Assembly (NCBI GenBank): GCA_964346725.1
Contig: CAYFVM010000014.1
Span: 1-46,422 of the forward strand
Direction: 5' to 3'
Origin: UBA1715 sp964346725
GTDB lineage: Bacteria; Bacteroidota; Bacteroidia; Bacteroidales; UBA1715
Length of the DNA stretch: 46,422 nucleotides
Notes under the pieces: model-generated
Databases searched by the model: none
What the model saw: only the letters and a program-made list of their open reading frames with translations
What the model was told of the DNA's origin: nothing
Shown: one piece after another, positions 15,328-24,589 of the stretch
Layout of the letters: every line of letters starts with the position of its first letter
Position numbering within the stretch: position 1 is the stretch's first letter
Program-made: the position numbers and the translations under genes

Positions 15328-17412
15328 TTATTCGTTACTTACAATTTTGAACTCTACACGACGATTTTGTGTGCGTCCTTCTGCTGTATTATTGGTTGCA
15401 ATTGGTTCATCAAAAGCATATCCTTTAAATGTCATACGATCTGATGTAAATCCTTTCGATAATAAATAATTCACAACCGACTCGGCACGTGCCTGCGATA
15501 ATTTTTGGTTATATGCCTTAGAGCCAACGTTGTCGGTATGTCCACCAATTTCTATTTTTATCTTAGGATTGCTATTCATAATTTCGACTAACTTATTTAA
15601 CTCTATGTACGACATTGGTTTTAATGTAGCCTTGTCGGTATCGAAGAATACGTTACGCAATACTATTTTTGCATCTTTCTGAATAGGCATTAACTTAATC
15701 TCAAGATTAACTTCTTGGTAATCTGTTGTTTGTGGCACGTCGAAGTTCTCTGAATGGAACAAATAACCATCTTTCTTAACAGCAATACCGTAGTTCTTTC
15801 CTGAAGGAAGTGGGATCAAGAATTTACCGGTAGCTGAGTTAGCTGTATTGGTAAAAAGAATTTGTCCGGTACTGTTATCGGTGATTTCAATCTGTGCATC
15901 CAAGTATTTTGTTGGAGTAGCAAATGCATCGGAAACAACACCTTTTACGACTGTTAAACGAGAAGTTTTAATTTCAACTGATTTTTCCAAAACTATTTCT
16001 TGTTCAATAGGATTAGCACGAAATGCAATCAAATTGTTTTCAGTGGTCATGTTAAGTTTTTTCTCCGGACCTAGGAATGTGATCATATAGATATCAGAAC
16101 CACCAAAACCACCTTTTCTTGATGATGAATAATATGCGTGCATACCACTAGCGTCCATTACTAAGAAACGTTCATCACCTGGAGTATTGATTGGATAACC
16201 TAAATTTTCAGGTTCAGACCAAGTTCCATCATCTTGCATTACTGTTTTAAAAATATCATATCCTCCCATGGTTTTGTGTCCATTTGATGCAAAAATCAAT
16301 GTTCTGCCATCTGGGTGCATGAATACTCCAATCTCATCTTTTGCTGTATTGATAGTTGGGCCTAAATTGATTGGCTTTCCCCAATTACCTTTTTCGTTCA
16401 TTTGAGACATAAAAATATCATGTTCTCCATAATTGGTTACTCTCTCGGTATTGTCAGATGAAAAATACACCGTTTTGCGGTCATATGAAAAACTAGCAGA
16501 GTTTTCGTGTCCGTTTGGAGAATTTACTGGATCAAAAAGAGTTGGTTTAGACCATTTTTCACCTTTCTTTTCTGAATATTTTATATCACCACCATTTTTA
16601 CCATAGAAAATGAATAATTTTTCTCCGTCTGCCGAAAGACCAATAGTAGCATCATTATCTTTAGTGTTTATAGGTTCTCCCATTTCAACTGCTTGAGACC
16701 ATGTTGTTCCGGTTCTATATGATATCCAAAGGTTTTCATCGTATTCACCATCATCGTACGTTTTTTTGTTATACGGGTTCTCACGTGTTGAAGTGAACAT
16801 CAATATAGACTGGTCAGCCGAGATAATTGGTGCATAATCGGTATATTTTGAATTAATGGCAGAACCCATGTTGTCAATAAACACGCGAACGGTGTCTGCC
16901 ATCATAGTTTTACCTACATTACATTGGTCTATATGGTCTGCCAAATCTTGTCCTTTTTCTTTCTTTTCTTCTGGAGTCAATCGTGCACGAGCTTTTTGGA
17001 ATGCACTGATTGCTTCATCAAATTGGTAGTTTGCTTGGTATGCCATACCCAACACTCCATACACAAACCCAGAGCCTACAGGATCCAATTCAATTGCTTT
17101 TGAGAAATAAGAGATTGATTGTGCTGCTTCATCAAGCAACCAATAACATTTACCTATTTTGTAATTTAAATCGGCATTGTTTGGATTGAATGCTTGAGCT
17201 TTTAAATAAAGACCCAATGCTGTTACATTATCTGTAATTTCAGCATACGCATCTCCTTCATCAATGTTTCTTAATGCAGTTTTTAAACCGGCTCTGTCAG
17301 TGAAATTTTTTGCTGCAAATTCTACGCTTTGACCAAACGCAAACGAGGTAACTAACAAGAGAGCTACAACGTTTATATATCTTACTATATGTTTCATTTC
17401 GGAATAGTTCAT
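15328..17412 (-). CDS. OmpA family protein with TPR, PD40 propeller and carboxypeptidase-regulatory-like domain (PorE-like architecture)
   Basis: A 694-residue envelope protein. A signal peptide (about 1-27) ends in FAFGQ with no lipobox Cys. TPR repeats lie at ~45-165. A beta-propeller of WD40/PD40 repeats (about 185-450) has at least five recognisable blades such as DGRTLIFASNG. A carboxypeptidase-regulatory-like Ig domain spans ~490-570. The OmpA peptidoglycan-binding domain (about 585-694) has NVFFDTDKATLK, GGHTDNVGS and LSQARAESV. This order matches PorE, an OM-associated component linked to the type IX secretion system, but PorE is a lipoprotein and this one is not obviously so; several paralogues share the layout. 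The start may be the ATG at 17412 or the one at 17397. It lies 5 bp after the TPR gene. Confidence 0.85.
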   Translation of the reverse strand: MNYSEMKHIVRYINVVALLLVTSFAFGQSVEFAAKNFTDRAGLKTALRNIDEGDAYAEITDNVTALGLYLKAQAFNPNNADLNYKIGKCYWLLDEAAQSISYFSKAIELDPVGSGFVYGVLGMAYQANYQFDEAISAFQKARARLTPEEKKEKGQDLADHIDQCNVGKTMMADTVRVFIDNMGSAINSKYTDYAPIISADQSILMFTSTRENPYNKKTYDDGEYDENLWISYRTGTTWSQAVEMGEPINTKDNDATIGLSADGEKLFIFYGKNGGDIKYSEKKGEKWSKPTLFDPVNSPNGHENSASFSYDRKTVYFSSDNTERVTNYGEHDIFMSQMNEKGNWGKPINLGPTINTAKDEIGVFMHPDGRTLIFASNGHKTMGGYDIFKTVMQDDGTWSEPENLGYPINTPGDERFLVMDASGMHAYYSSSRKGGFGGSDIYMITFLGPEKKLNMTTENNLIAFRANPIEQEIVLEKSVEIKTSRLTVVKGVVSDAFATPTKYLDAQIEITDNSTGQILFTNTANSATGKFLIPLPSGKNYGIAVKKDGYLFHSENFDVPQTTDYQEVNLEIKLMPIQKDAKIVLRNVFFDTDKATLKPMSYIELNKLVEIMNSNPKIKIEIGGHTDNVGSKAYNQKLSQARAESVVNYLLSKGFTSDRMTFKGYAFDEPIATNNTAEGRTQNRRVEFKIVSNE

Positions 17413-17417
17413 GTTAA

Positions 17418-18470
17418 TTAATTACAATTTGATGTTAACGCTGCCGGTACATCTACGCCCAATTCACGTGCTTTAACAAGTGACATACAGCATTCGTCGA
17501 ATTGTCTGAGCATTTCTTGTGCAGCCGCTTGATGGTAATATGCTAAACCAAAGTTAGGATTCAACTTAATAGCATTAGCATACATTTTCAGAGCCTCATC
17601 ATATTTTTTTTGATTTGTGTAGATTATACCTAAATTATTGTAAGCCAATGCATACTGGCGGTTCAATTCTACAGCTTTTTTGAAATCGTTAAATGCCGAT
17701 TTAATGTCGCCTTGCAAATAGTATGCTTCGCCACGATTATTGTATGCGGTATAGAAGTCTGGTTTTTTAGCTATAGCTAGACTGAAATTTTTGATAGCTG
17801 CCTGTAAATCACCTTTTTTCACATATGCCGAACCTAAATTATCATAGGCATTAGCCATTTGCGGATCATATATTACAGCCAAATTATAGTTGCGTATAGC
17901 TTCATCGTACTTGCCTAACATTCTATAGCAACTACCCAAATCATTGTATGCAAACGCATATGAAGGATCTACACTGATAGCACTATTATATTGTGAAATG
18001 GCTGATTCATATTCCTTTAAGAAAAACTTGTCAACACCAGCATAATAATATGTTTCGGCTGTTCTGTATCCCAAATTGATTGCACGCATTAAATCATTGA
18101 AAGAATCGCTATACATATTTTTGTAATACAACGCTACTCCCTTTGTATACCACACTTGACCTTGTGTAGAATCAATGGCTAAAGCTTTTGCAAAAGCAGC
18201 AATAGCTCCATCATAGTCTTGCATTGCCGACTTAGCACTTCCTAAGTTTACATATGCCTGACGAAATTGACTATTGTACTGCAATGCTTTCTCAAATTGA
18301 GCTACAGCATCTTGATACTGCTTGGCATCCATGAAAGAGATACCTTGATTGTAGGCGACTTCTGCTTCTTGATTTGCTTCTACGACTAACGTGTTCACCT
18401 CGTTTTCTTGCGAAAAAACGGATAATGTCGATGACAACAAAAGGCATACCGCCAAAACTTTTGTTTTCAT
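17418..18470 (-). CDS. Secreted tetratricopeptide-repeat protein
   Basis: A 350-residue protein with a signal peptide (1-20, ending SVFSQ) and nine consecutive 34-residue TPR units from about residue 33 to 340. Typical consensus positions are seen in AYNDLGSCYRMLGKYDEAI and AYDNLGSAYVKKGDLQAAI. TPR arrays are protein-binding scaffolds, and no catalytic motif is present. The likely location is the periplasm. It is 5 bp upstream of the TPR/propeller/OmpA gene, so the two proteins probably act in the same envelope complex. A -7-like box lies at 18503-18510. Confidence 0.85.
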   Translation of the reverse strand: MKTKVLAVCLLLSSTLSVFSQENEVNTLVVEANQEAEVAYNQGISFMDAKQYQDAVAQFEKALQYNSQFRQAYVNLGSAKSAMQDYDGAIAAFAKALAIDSTQGQVWYTKGVALYYKNMYSDSFNDLMRAINLGYRTAETYYYAGVDKFFLKEYESAISQYNSAISVDPSYAFAYNDLGSCYRMLGKYDEAIRNYNLAVIYDPQMANAYDNLGSAYVKKGDLQAAIKNFSLAIAKKPDFYTAYNNRGEAYYLQGDIKSAFNDFKKAVELNRQYALAYNNLGIIYTNQKKYDEALKMYANAIKLNPNFGLAYYHQAAAQEMLRQFDECCMSLVKARELGVDVPAALTSNCN

Positions 18471-18502
18471 TGTTTTGTGTTTTTTGAGTTATATTTCGAT
18501 GT

Positions 18503-18510
18503 CAAAATTA
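18503..18510 (-). promoter_or_regulatory. Possible -7 box for the TPR-OmpA operon (TAATTTTG)
   Basis: TAATTTTG fits TAnnTTTG on the minus strand, 32 bp before the ATG at 18470. No clear TTG -33 element is found at the expected distance. Confidence 0.35.
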
Positions 18511-18554
18511 TTAAAAGATTTTTAATTAAGTCATTTATCGTGACAAAATTTTCC

Positions 18555-19580
18555 CTAATTGTCTAATTGTCTGTAATTTCGCCATTTTTCAATTAAACGT
18601 ACCATATCGTTCGGAAGTGGCGAATCAAATGACATGAATTCTCCCGTAGTTGGGTGTGTGAAACCTAGTGTTTTGGCATGTAAAGCCTGTCGCGGACATA
18701 CTTCAAAACAATTTTGCACAAACTGTTTATACTTCGTAAATGTAGTTCCACGCACAATTTGATTCCCTCCGTATGTTTCATCATTAAACAACGGGTGCCC
18801 TATGGACTTGAAATGGCAACGAATTTGATGCGTTCTTCCTGTTTCTAAATGGCATTCAACAACAGAAACATATCCTAAATCTTCAATCACTTTGTAATGT
18901 GTTACCGACCTCTTTCCGTTTGTTTCGTCAGGAAATAATGCCATCACTTTTCGGTCTTTCAGACTACGCCCAATATATCCTGAAATTGTTCCTTCTGTAT
19001 CTTTGGGCACACCCCACGCTAGCGCAATGTAGGTTCGTTGTGAGGTTTTATGGAAAAATTGGTCTGCAAGAAACGTCTTAGCTTGTTCATTTTTTGCTAC
19101 AACCAACAAACCCGAAGTGTCTTTGTCAATCCTGTGTACCAATCCGGGGCGAGGATCATCTTCGGCAAATTCAATATTACCTTTCAAATGCCATGCTATA
19201 GCATTTACCATAGTGCCGGTATAGTTGCCACACCCGGGATGAACAACCATGCCCGGTTTTTTATTTATTACCATCAACTGGTCATCCTCATACACTATGT
19301 CAAGAGGAATTTCTTCGGGAATAATTCTCAGTTCTTGTTTGGGAGATTCAAATTCAATGGTAATAACATCGTCGGGCTTTACTTTATAATTCGCTTTGAT
19401 TGGCACACCGTTAGCAAACAAGAAACCACCTTCCGCCGCATCTTGAATTTTTGTACGCGAAATGCCTTCTATTCTATCATTCAAGAATTTATCCACGCGC
19501 AGAAACGACTGACCTTTGTCGGCTACAAAACGATAGTGTTCGTACAATTCTCGGTCTTCAAGGTCAATTTCTTCGTCCAT
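18555..19580 (-). CDS. rluD: RluA/RluD family 23S rRNA pseudouridine synthase
   Basis: A 341-residue enzyme that isomerises uridine to pseudouridine in large-subunit rRNA. An N-terminal S4 RNA-binding domain (about 24-85, LRVDKFLNDRI) precedes the catalytic domain with HRIDKDTSGLLVVAK near 149-163, whose Asp is the nucleophile. TGRTHQIRCH near 247-256 is the second RluA-family motif. By similarity it resembles RluD (positions 1911/1915/1917), though RluC-type activity cannot be excluded. A TATTTTTG box at 19595-19602 precedes it. Confidence 0.93.
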   Translation of the reverse strand: MDEEIDLEDRELYEHYRFVADKGQSFLRVDKFLNDRIEGISRTKIQDAAEGGFLFANGVPIKANYKVKPDDVITIEFESPKQELRIIPEEIPLDIVYEDDQLMVINKKPGMVVHPGCGNYTGTMVNAIAWHLKGNIEFAEDDPRPGLVHRIDKDTSGLLVVAKNEQAKTFLADQFFHKTSQRTYIALAWGVPKDTEGTISGYIGRSLKDRKVMALFPDETNGKRSVTHYKVIEDLGYVSVVECHLETGRTHQIRCHFKSIGHPLFNDETYGGNQIVRGTTFTKYKQFVQNCFEVCPRQALHAKTLGFTHPTTGEFMSFDSPLPNDMVRLIEKWRNYRQLDN

Positions 19581-19594
19581 TGTAAATGTTTTTG

Positions 19595-19602
19595 CAAAAA
19601 TA
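19595..19602 (-). promoter_or_regulatory. Possible -7 box for rluD (TATTTTTG)
   Basis: TATTTTTG fits TAnnTTTG, 14 bp upstream of the rluD ATG. There is no matching TTG at 19 bp. Confidence 0.35.
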
Positions 19603-19791
19603 ATAATTAAAAATGACTTGCTGTACCATTATATATTGCTATGAGATTCCTCGTGCAAAATAGTCCTATTTTCTCATATAAATGAAGAGAAGAGTTCCCC
19701 TCTTAAAAATGTTGATTTTCAAATAAATACATAATATTTTCTATGAGTTGTAACTAATTTTTCAAATCAGTAAAAAACAAAAAAGAAAGAT

Positions 19792-19822
19792 TTTGTTTTT
19801 TTTTATTTTTAGTGTAAATTTG
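19792..19822 (+). promoter_or_regulatory. Promoter of gap (TTTG-N19-TAAATTTG)
   Basis: TTTG (19792-19795), a 19-bp T-rich spacer and TAAATTTG (19815-19822) exactly match the Bacteroidota sigma consensus. The start would be near 19829, giving a ~40-nt AT-rich leader to the ATG at 19871. This fits high expression of a glycolytic gene. Confidence 0.8.
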
Positions 19823-19870
19823 TGGGCAAATAAAAATGTTTATTAACAATAATTTATAAATTAACAAATT

Positions 19871-20872
19871 ATGGCAATTAAAGTTGGAATTAATGGATTT
19901 GGCCGTATCGGACGTATGGTATTCCGTGCAGCTGTAGAGAATTTCTCTAAAGACATCCAAGTAGTAGGTATCAACGACCTTTTGGACGCTGACTATTTAG
20001 CATACATGCTTAAATACGATTCAGTTCATGGTATCTTCAATCACGAAATTAAAGTTGATGGTAACTTTTTAATCGTAGATGGTAATAAAATTCAAATTTT
20101 TGCAGAGAAAGATCCTTCTCAAATTACTTGGGGTGCTCTTGGTGTAGATGTAGTTGTTGAATCTACTGGTTTCTTCTTAACTGAAGAATTGGCTGCTGCT
20201 CACATAACTGCTGGTGCAAAGAAAGTTATCATGTCAGCTCCATCAAAAGACGCAACTCCAATGTTCGTTTATGGTGTAAATGACAAAACTTACGCTGGTC
20301 AAAAAATTATCTCTAACGCATCTTGTACTACAAACTGTTTAGCTCCTATTTCTAAAGTATTGAATGACAAATTCGGTATTAAGAGAGGTTTAATGACTAC
20401 AGTTCACGCTGCAACAGCAACTCAAAAAACTGTTGACGGTCCTTCTAAGAAAGATTGGAGAGGTGGTCGTGGTATTCTTGAAAACATCATTCCTTCATCA
20501 ACAGGTGCTGCTAAAGCAGTAGGAAAAGTTCTTCCTGAATTGAATGGCAAATTGACTGGTATGTCAATGCGTGTTCCTACTTCTGACGTTTCAGTTGTTG
20601 ACTTAACAGTTGAATTGAACAAAGCTTGCACATATGATGAAATTTGTGCTGCAATGAAGGCTGCTTCTGAAGGCGAATTGAAAGGTATCCTTGGTTACAC
20701 AGAAGATGCAGTTGTTTCAACTGACTTCCGTAACGATGCTCGTACTTCTATCTTCGATGCTAAAGCTGGTATCCAATTGGATCCTACTTTCGTTAAAGTT
20801 GTATCTTGGTATGATAACGAATGGGGATATTCAAACAAAGTTTGTGAAATGGCACGTGTTATCTCTAAATAA
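19871..20872 (+). CDS. gap: Glyceraldehyde-3-phosphate dehydrogenase, type I
   Basis: A 333-residue cytoplasmic enzyme of glycolysis and gluconeogenesis that oxidises glyceraldehyde 3-phosphate with NAD+ and phosphate. The Rossmann motif GINGFGRIGR is at 7-16. The catalytic Cys is residue 152 in SNASCTTNCLAP, and the partner His lies in TVHAATATQ near 179. The conserved WYDNEWGYS is near the C-terminus. The length is standard. Codons such as GGT, GCT and GTT dominate, as expected for a strongly expressed gene. Confidence 0.98.
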   Translation: MAIKVGINGFGRIGRMVFRAAVENFSKDIQVVGINDLLDADYLAYMLKYDSVHGIFNHEIKVDGNFLIVDGNKIQIFAEKDPSQITWGALGVDVVVESTGFFLTEELAAAHITAGAKKVIMSAPSKDATPMFVYGVNDKTYAGQKIISNASCTTNCLAPISKVLNDKFGIKRGLMTTVHAATATQKTVDGPSKKDWRGGRGILENIIPSSTGAAKAVGKVLPELNGKLTGMSMRVPTSDVSVVDLTVELNKACTYDEICAAMKAASEGELKGILGYTEDAVVSTDFRNDARTSIFDAKAGIQLDPTFVKVVSWYDNEWGYSNKVCEMARVISK

Positions 20873-20894
20873 CATATACCACTATTAAATAAAG

Positions 20895-20927
20895 AAGCGG
20901 GGATTGGCAATAATTCCCGCTTTTTAT
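20895..20927 (+). terminator. Terminator after gap
   Basis: AAGCGGGGATT (20895-20905) and AATTCCCGCTT (20912-20922) form an 11-bp stem with one G-U pair and a 6-nt loop, followed by a T-run. It separates gap from the sugar transferase gene. Confidence 0.85.
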
Positions 20928-20943
20928 ATCTTTACCAAAAGCT

Positions 20944-22332
20944 ATGACACACCTCAAAAACGCATTTTTCAATAATACAATTACACTCGTTGAGTTGCTC
21001 ATTAGTTGTGCCATTTTTTACATTGTATACGTAATTACTAGCGGCTCATGGACTTTAACGTCAGACTATCTTGTACTGCTTCTGTGCATTTTGCTTTTAT
21101 GGCCGTACATGTTTAAACAGCTTGACATTTCAAAAATTTACCATACCAATCCCCACTCTTACATTCTAATTCGGCACATTGTAGCCCTGTCACTCGGATT
21201 GCTTGGGTTAACATTCTTCTCGTATATTCTTAACCTTACCATAGAACGTTTTTTCCTTGTTACATACATTCTTATTGATTTTGTTGTTCTTTATCTCTTT
21301 ATTATTGCAATTTACAACTTTGCAAAAGCGCAAAGAAAAAAAGGCATTATCAAAAGCTATGTGTACATTATTGGAGACAAAAATATCGGCGGTTTTATAC
21401 ATAAATTAGAAACAAACGCCTTTTGGGGCTACAAAATAAAAGGCATAGCGAGCGATGACCCCGATGTTATTGAAAAATATAAAGACACTTACAACACTTG
21501 CTCCATAGAAGAACTTAAATCAAAACTTGGAAAAGAATCAATGATTGATGAAGTACTCTATTGTATTCCTGTTCTAGATCCTGAAGTTATTAGCCATTTC
21601 GTATACACATGCCTAAATCTTGGTATTACATTCCGCGTAACATCAGATGTGTTGTCATTGAGCTCAACAAAATCAAAAATATACTACTTTGGTGAAACAC
21701 CATTTTTCACCTTTCAAAATACACCATCTCAAACAATCAATTTGAAAATAAAATCCTTGTTTGATAAGGTCTTTTCATTTGTTACACTTGTTTGCCTAAT
21801 ACCTGTGTTTATAGTCACAGCAATATGTATAAAATTAGACTCCAAAGGTCCTATACTCTTCAAGCAAACTCGTTGCGGATGCCATGGTCGCAAATTCACA
21901 CTATACAAATTTAGAAGCATGTGCGACAATGCTGAAAATTTGCTAGACTCTCTTAAGGACGAGAACGAAATGGAAGGTCCCGTATTCAAAATAAAAAATG
22001 ACGCACGAATAACTCGCGTAGGACGCTTCATTCGTAAGACTAGTATAGACGAACTCCCGCAGTTCTTTAACGTACTCAAAGGCGATATGTCTATAGTAGG
22101 ACCACGTCCGCCACTACCAGAAGAGGTTGCAAAATACAAACCTTGGCAACTTCGCCGACTTTCGGTTCGGCCCGGAATCACCTGCATTTGGCAAGTTTCA
22201 GGACGCAACACTATACCATTTGAACGTTGGATGAAACTCGACTTACAATATATCGACACATGGTCTCTGTCGCTTGATTTTATGATCATTCTCAAAACCA
22301 TTAAAACGGTCATCAAACATGATGGACAATAA
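20944..22332 (+). CDS. Polyprenyl-phosphate sugar-1-phosphate transferase (WbaP/WcaJ-like)
   Basis: A 462-residue inner-membrane enzyme that loads the first sugar phosphate onto undecaprenyl phosphate to begin an exopolysaccharide, capsule or glycan. Four N-terminal helices (about 10-135) precede a nucleotide-sugar-sensing-like soluble domain (about 140-255) and a reentrant hydrophobic helix near 278-298. The catalytic bacterial sugar-transferase domain shows KFRSMC, RFIRKTSIDELPQ, GDMSIVGPRPP and RPGITCIWQVSGR. The transferred sugar is not predictable. Its end overlaps the RemB/Wzi-like gene by 14 bp. Confidence 0.94.
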   Translation: MTHLKNAFFNNTITLVELLISCAIFYIVYVITSGSWTLTSDYLVLLLCILLLWPYMFKQLDISKIYHTNPHSYILIRHIVALSLGLLGLTFFSYILNLTIERFFLVTYILIDFVVLYLFIIAIYNFAKAQRKKGIIKSYVYIIGDKNIGGFIHKLETNAFWGYKIKGIASDDPDVIEKYKDTYNTCSIEELKSKLGKESMIDEVLYCIPVLDPEVISHFVYTCLNLGITFRVTSDVLSLSSTKSKIYYFGETPFFTFQNTPSQTINLKIKSLFDKVFSFVTLVCLIPVFIVTAICIKLDSKGPILFKQTRCGCHGRKFTLYKFRSMCDNAENLLDSLKDENEMEGPVFKIKNDARITRVGRFIRKTSIDELPQFFNVLKGDMSIVGPRPPLPEEVAKYKPWQLRRLSVRPGITCIWQVSGRNTIPFERWMKLDLQYIDTWSLSLDFMIILKTIKTVIKHDGQ

Positions 22333-23926
22333 AAAAAATGCACTCTTTTGTGTTATGTTTCTTTTTTCTGCATTGGCACATGCACAAATAAATTCGATAT
22401 ACCAAAACGCGTCATTCCAACCGTATGATCGCTACCTATACAATGCTGAAAGTAGATTTCATACGTCAGTAAAGCCATATGACATGGCAGAAGTCTGGAA
22501 AATTGTTAATGTAGACACTCTCTATACCCAAAAACACAAGAACAAGTATGTTAACCACTTGTTAAATAATGATTTGATTCGTTTCCGCTCAAAAGATTTT
22601 AATTTCAACATCAATCCGTCATTCAACTTTGAAGTGTCAAAACACAATGGTGAAAACAGCGATAAGATTGGTTGGATAAATGACCGTGGCGTTTTTATCA
22701 ATGGAAACATTACCGACAAAGTTTGGTTTTATACCGCTTTTCATGAAATACAGTCTAATTTTTCGGACTACCGTCGCGATCGCATAACCGAACTTGGAAA
22801 TGCTACCGTTCCCGGAATTAGCCGAGGTAAACCGTTTAAAGACAACGGCGGACTTGATTATGCCTATGCAGAAGGTTTTGTTACATACCTTCCTAGTCAG
22901 TATTTCCGCTTTCAATTGGGACACGGTAAAAATTTTATTGGCGATGGTTATCGGTCGCTTTTACTCTCGGACAATGCCCAAAATTACCCATATTTCAAAA
23001 TAACCACAAATGTGTGGAATGTGAAATACGTTATGATGTGGTCACAACAATACTACCTTGAACCTAATCATGTGGGTAACACTCGTAGGGCGAAGAAATG
23101 GAACGTAATGCACTACCTTGATTGGTCGGTTACCAAATGGTTTAACGTAGCGTTCTTTGAAACAATCAACTGGGGCGAAGATACCCTGGGCTCTTCTCAC
23201 CGCGGATTTGAATTTAACTACATAAATCCATGTATATTCCTTCGACCTGTCGAATTTTCAATTGGCTCTCCCGACAACTGTCTTATGGGAGTAACAGGGA
23301 AACTCACTCTTTGGAAAAAACATGTATTCTACGGACAAGCAATTCTTGACGAATTCAAGTTTAGTGAGTTTAAAAAACATAGTGGTTGGTGGGGTAGCAA
23401 ATACGGGCTACAAGCCGGATACAAGACATTTGACATTGCAGGCATAGCAAATCTTGATTTTCAAACCGAAGTCAACTATGTACGACCTTTCACGTACTCG
23501 CATTTTACATACTCACAAAACTATGCGCATGCAGGACAGCCATTGGCTCACCCACGAGGAGCTAATTTCTACGAATCGGTTTCTTTCTTGCACTATAATG
23601 TGAAACGTTTCTTCTTTGAGGCGAAATATGAGTACTTAGTTTATGGACGCGATACCGCAGGTTCTAACTATGGTGGAGATATATTCAAACTCTACCAAAC
23701 AAGAACAAATGAGTATGACAATATCATCGGCGAAGGCGGAAACCAAGAAATCATTACCTACAAGGATTTCAATGTTTCGTATATGATTAATCCTAAATCG
23801 AATATGTGTGTATCATTAGGTGTTTCAAATCGTACTACGAAATCGCAACTATATGATGACAAAAATCAATGGTTGTTCCTTGTTGGATTTAGAACTTCGC
23901 TGAACAACTTCTACTACGATTTCTAA
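22319..23926 (+). CDS. RemB/Wzi-like outer-membrane protein
   Basis: A 535-residue protein with a signal peptide (about 1-23, ending AHAQ) and alternating aromatic beta-strands typical of an outer-membrane barrel. The central segment around residues 190-240 (FQLGHGKNFIGDGYRSLLLS) resembles the Flavobacterium gliding/adhesion protein RemB and the capsule-assembly Wzi family. Adjacent ATGs at 22319 and 22322 are both possible starts. The 14-bp overlap with the glycan-initiating transferase suggests a role in surface polysaccharide display or attachment; that role is inferred from context. Confidence 0.8.
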   Translation: MMDNKKNALFCVMFLFSALAHAQINSIYQNASFQPYDRYLYNAESRFHTSVKPYDMAEVWKIVNVDTLYTQKHKNKYVNHLLNNDLIRFRSKDFNFNINPSFNFEVSKHNGENSDKIGWINDRGVFINGNITDKVWFYTAFHEIQSNFSDYRRDRITELGNATVPGISRGKPFKDNGGLDYAYAEGFVTYLPSQYFRFQLGHGKNFIGDGYRSLLLSDNAQNYPYFKITTNVWNVKYVMMWSQQYYLEPNHVGNTRRAKKWNVMHYLDWSVTKWFNVAFFETINWGEDTLGSSHRGFEFNYINPCIFLRPVEFSIGSPDNCLMGVTGKLTLWKKHVFYGQAILDEFKFSEFKKHSGWWGSKYGLQAGYKTFDIAGIANLDFQTEVNYVRPFTYSHFTYSQNYAHAGQPLAHPRGANFYESVSFLHYNVKRFFFEAKYEYLVYGRDTAGSNYGGDIFKLYQTRTNEYDNIIGEGGNQEIITYKDFNVSYMINPKSNMCVSLGVSNRTTKSQLYDDKNQWLFLVGFRTSLNNFYYDF

Positions 23927-23948
23927 TCTATCGGTATTCAATAGAAAT

Positions 23949-23984
23949 AAAAAAGGATTCCTAAATTGTAGGAATCCTTTTTTT
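23949..23984. terminator. Convergent terminator
   Basis: AAAAGGATTCCT (23951-23962) and AGGAATCCTTTT (23970-23981) form a perfect 12-bp stem with a 7-nt loop. A-runs precede and T-runs follow, so it can serve the genes on either side. Confidence 0.88.
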
Positions 23985-24003
23985 ATTCATTGATAAATAG
24001 TAA

Positions 24004-24588
24004 TTACCATTTCTTAATGTCTTCGTTGAATACGATTGATTTGAAATTGGTAAGTAAATGTAGATGTTCAATTTTTCCGGTGAAAATATATGTCTTTCCG
24101 GCATCAAGTTTTTCATCAGTTGGACCTTGTATTCCGCCGCCTACTTCCAATAGAGTTTTGCTTTTATCCTTCACAACCAATCCGGCATGAGGTCCCATAA
24201 AACTGCTATTATCTATTGCTTTTACGCGAGCTTCCAAAAGTACCTCGTCAAATCTCATACCCACTGCCCACACGCTTAGAATTTGTATTCTTTCATCATT
24301 TTTGGTTTGTTCAAATGGCAAAAACAATGTGTCCTCTACTTTTACAAACATTTGCGACAAAACTTCATCAGCAGCTTTTTTTTGTAAAGCAGCCGAATCC
24401 GACATTTTCAAAAATAAATCAATGTCGCTCATGTCTTGTTTTGCTTCATATTCGGCAATTTTCTCCGCATAATAATTAGCCGTATCAGCATATTTTGCTA
24501 GTGAGACGGTAGATTTCTTATTTCCACACGAAGCCGCTATAAATACAAATCCGATTAATACTATATATCTCCAAATTCTTTTTTCCAT
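24004..24588 (-). CDS. Lipoprotein of unknown function
   Basis: A 194-residue protein whose signal peptide ends in the lipobox AAS-C21, so a lipid-anchored periplasmic or surface protein is expected. Residues ~25-85 are helical and charged. Residues ~90-190 are beta-rich, with a Gly-rich turn EVGGGIQGPT. I recognise no family. It starts 1 bp after the proC stop and is the last gene of the HAD - proC - lipoprotein operon. Its metabolic neighbours do not explain it. Confidence 0.75.
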   Translation of the reverse strand: MEKRIWRYIVLIGFVFIAASCGNKKSTVSLAKYADTANYYAEKIAEYEAKQDMSDIDLFLKMSDSAALQKKAADEVLSQMFVKVEDTLFLPFEQTKNDERIQILSVWAVGMRFDEVLLEARVKAIDNSSFMGPHAGLVVKDKSKTLLEVGGGIQGPTDEKLDAGKTYIFTGKIEHLHLLTNFKSIVFNEDIKKW

Positions 24589-24589
24589 G

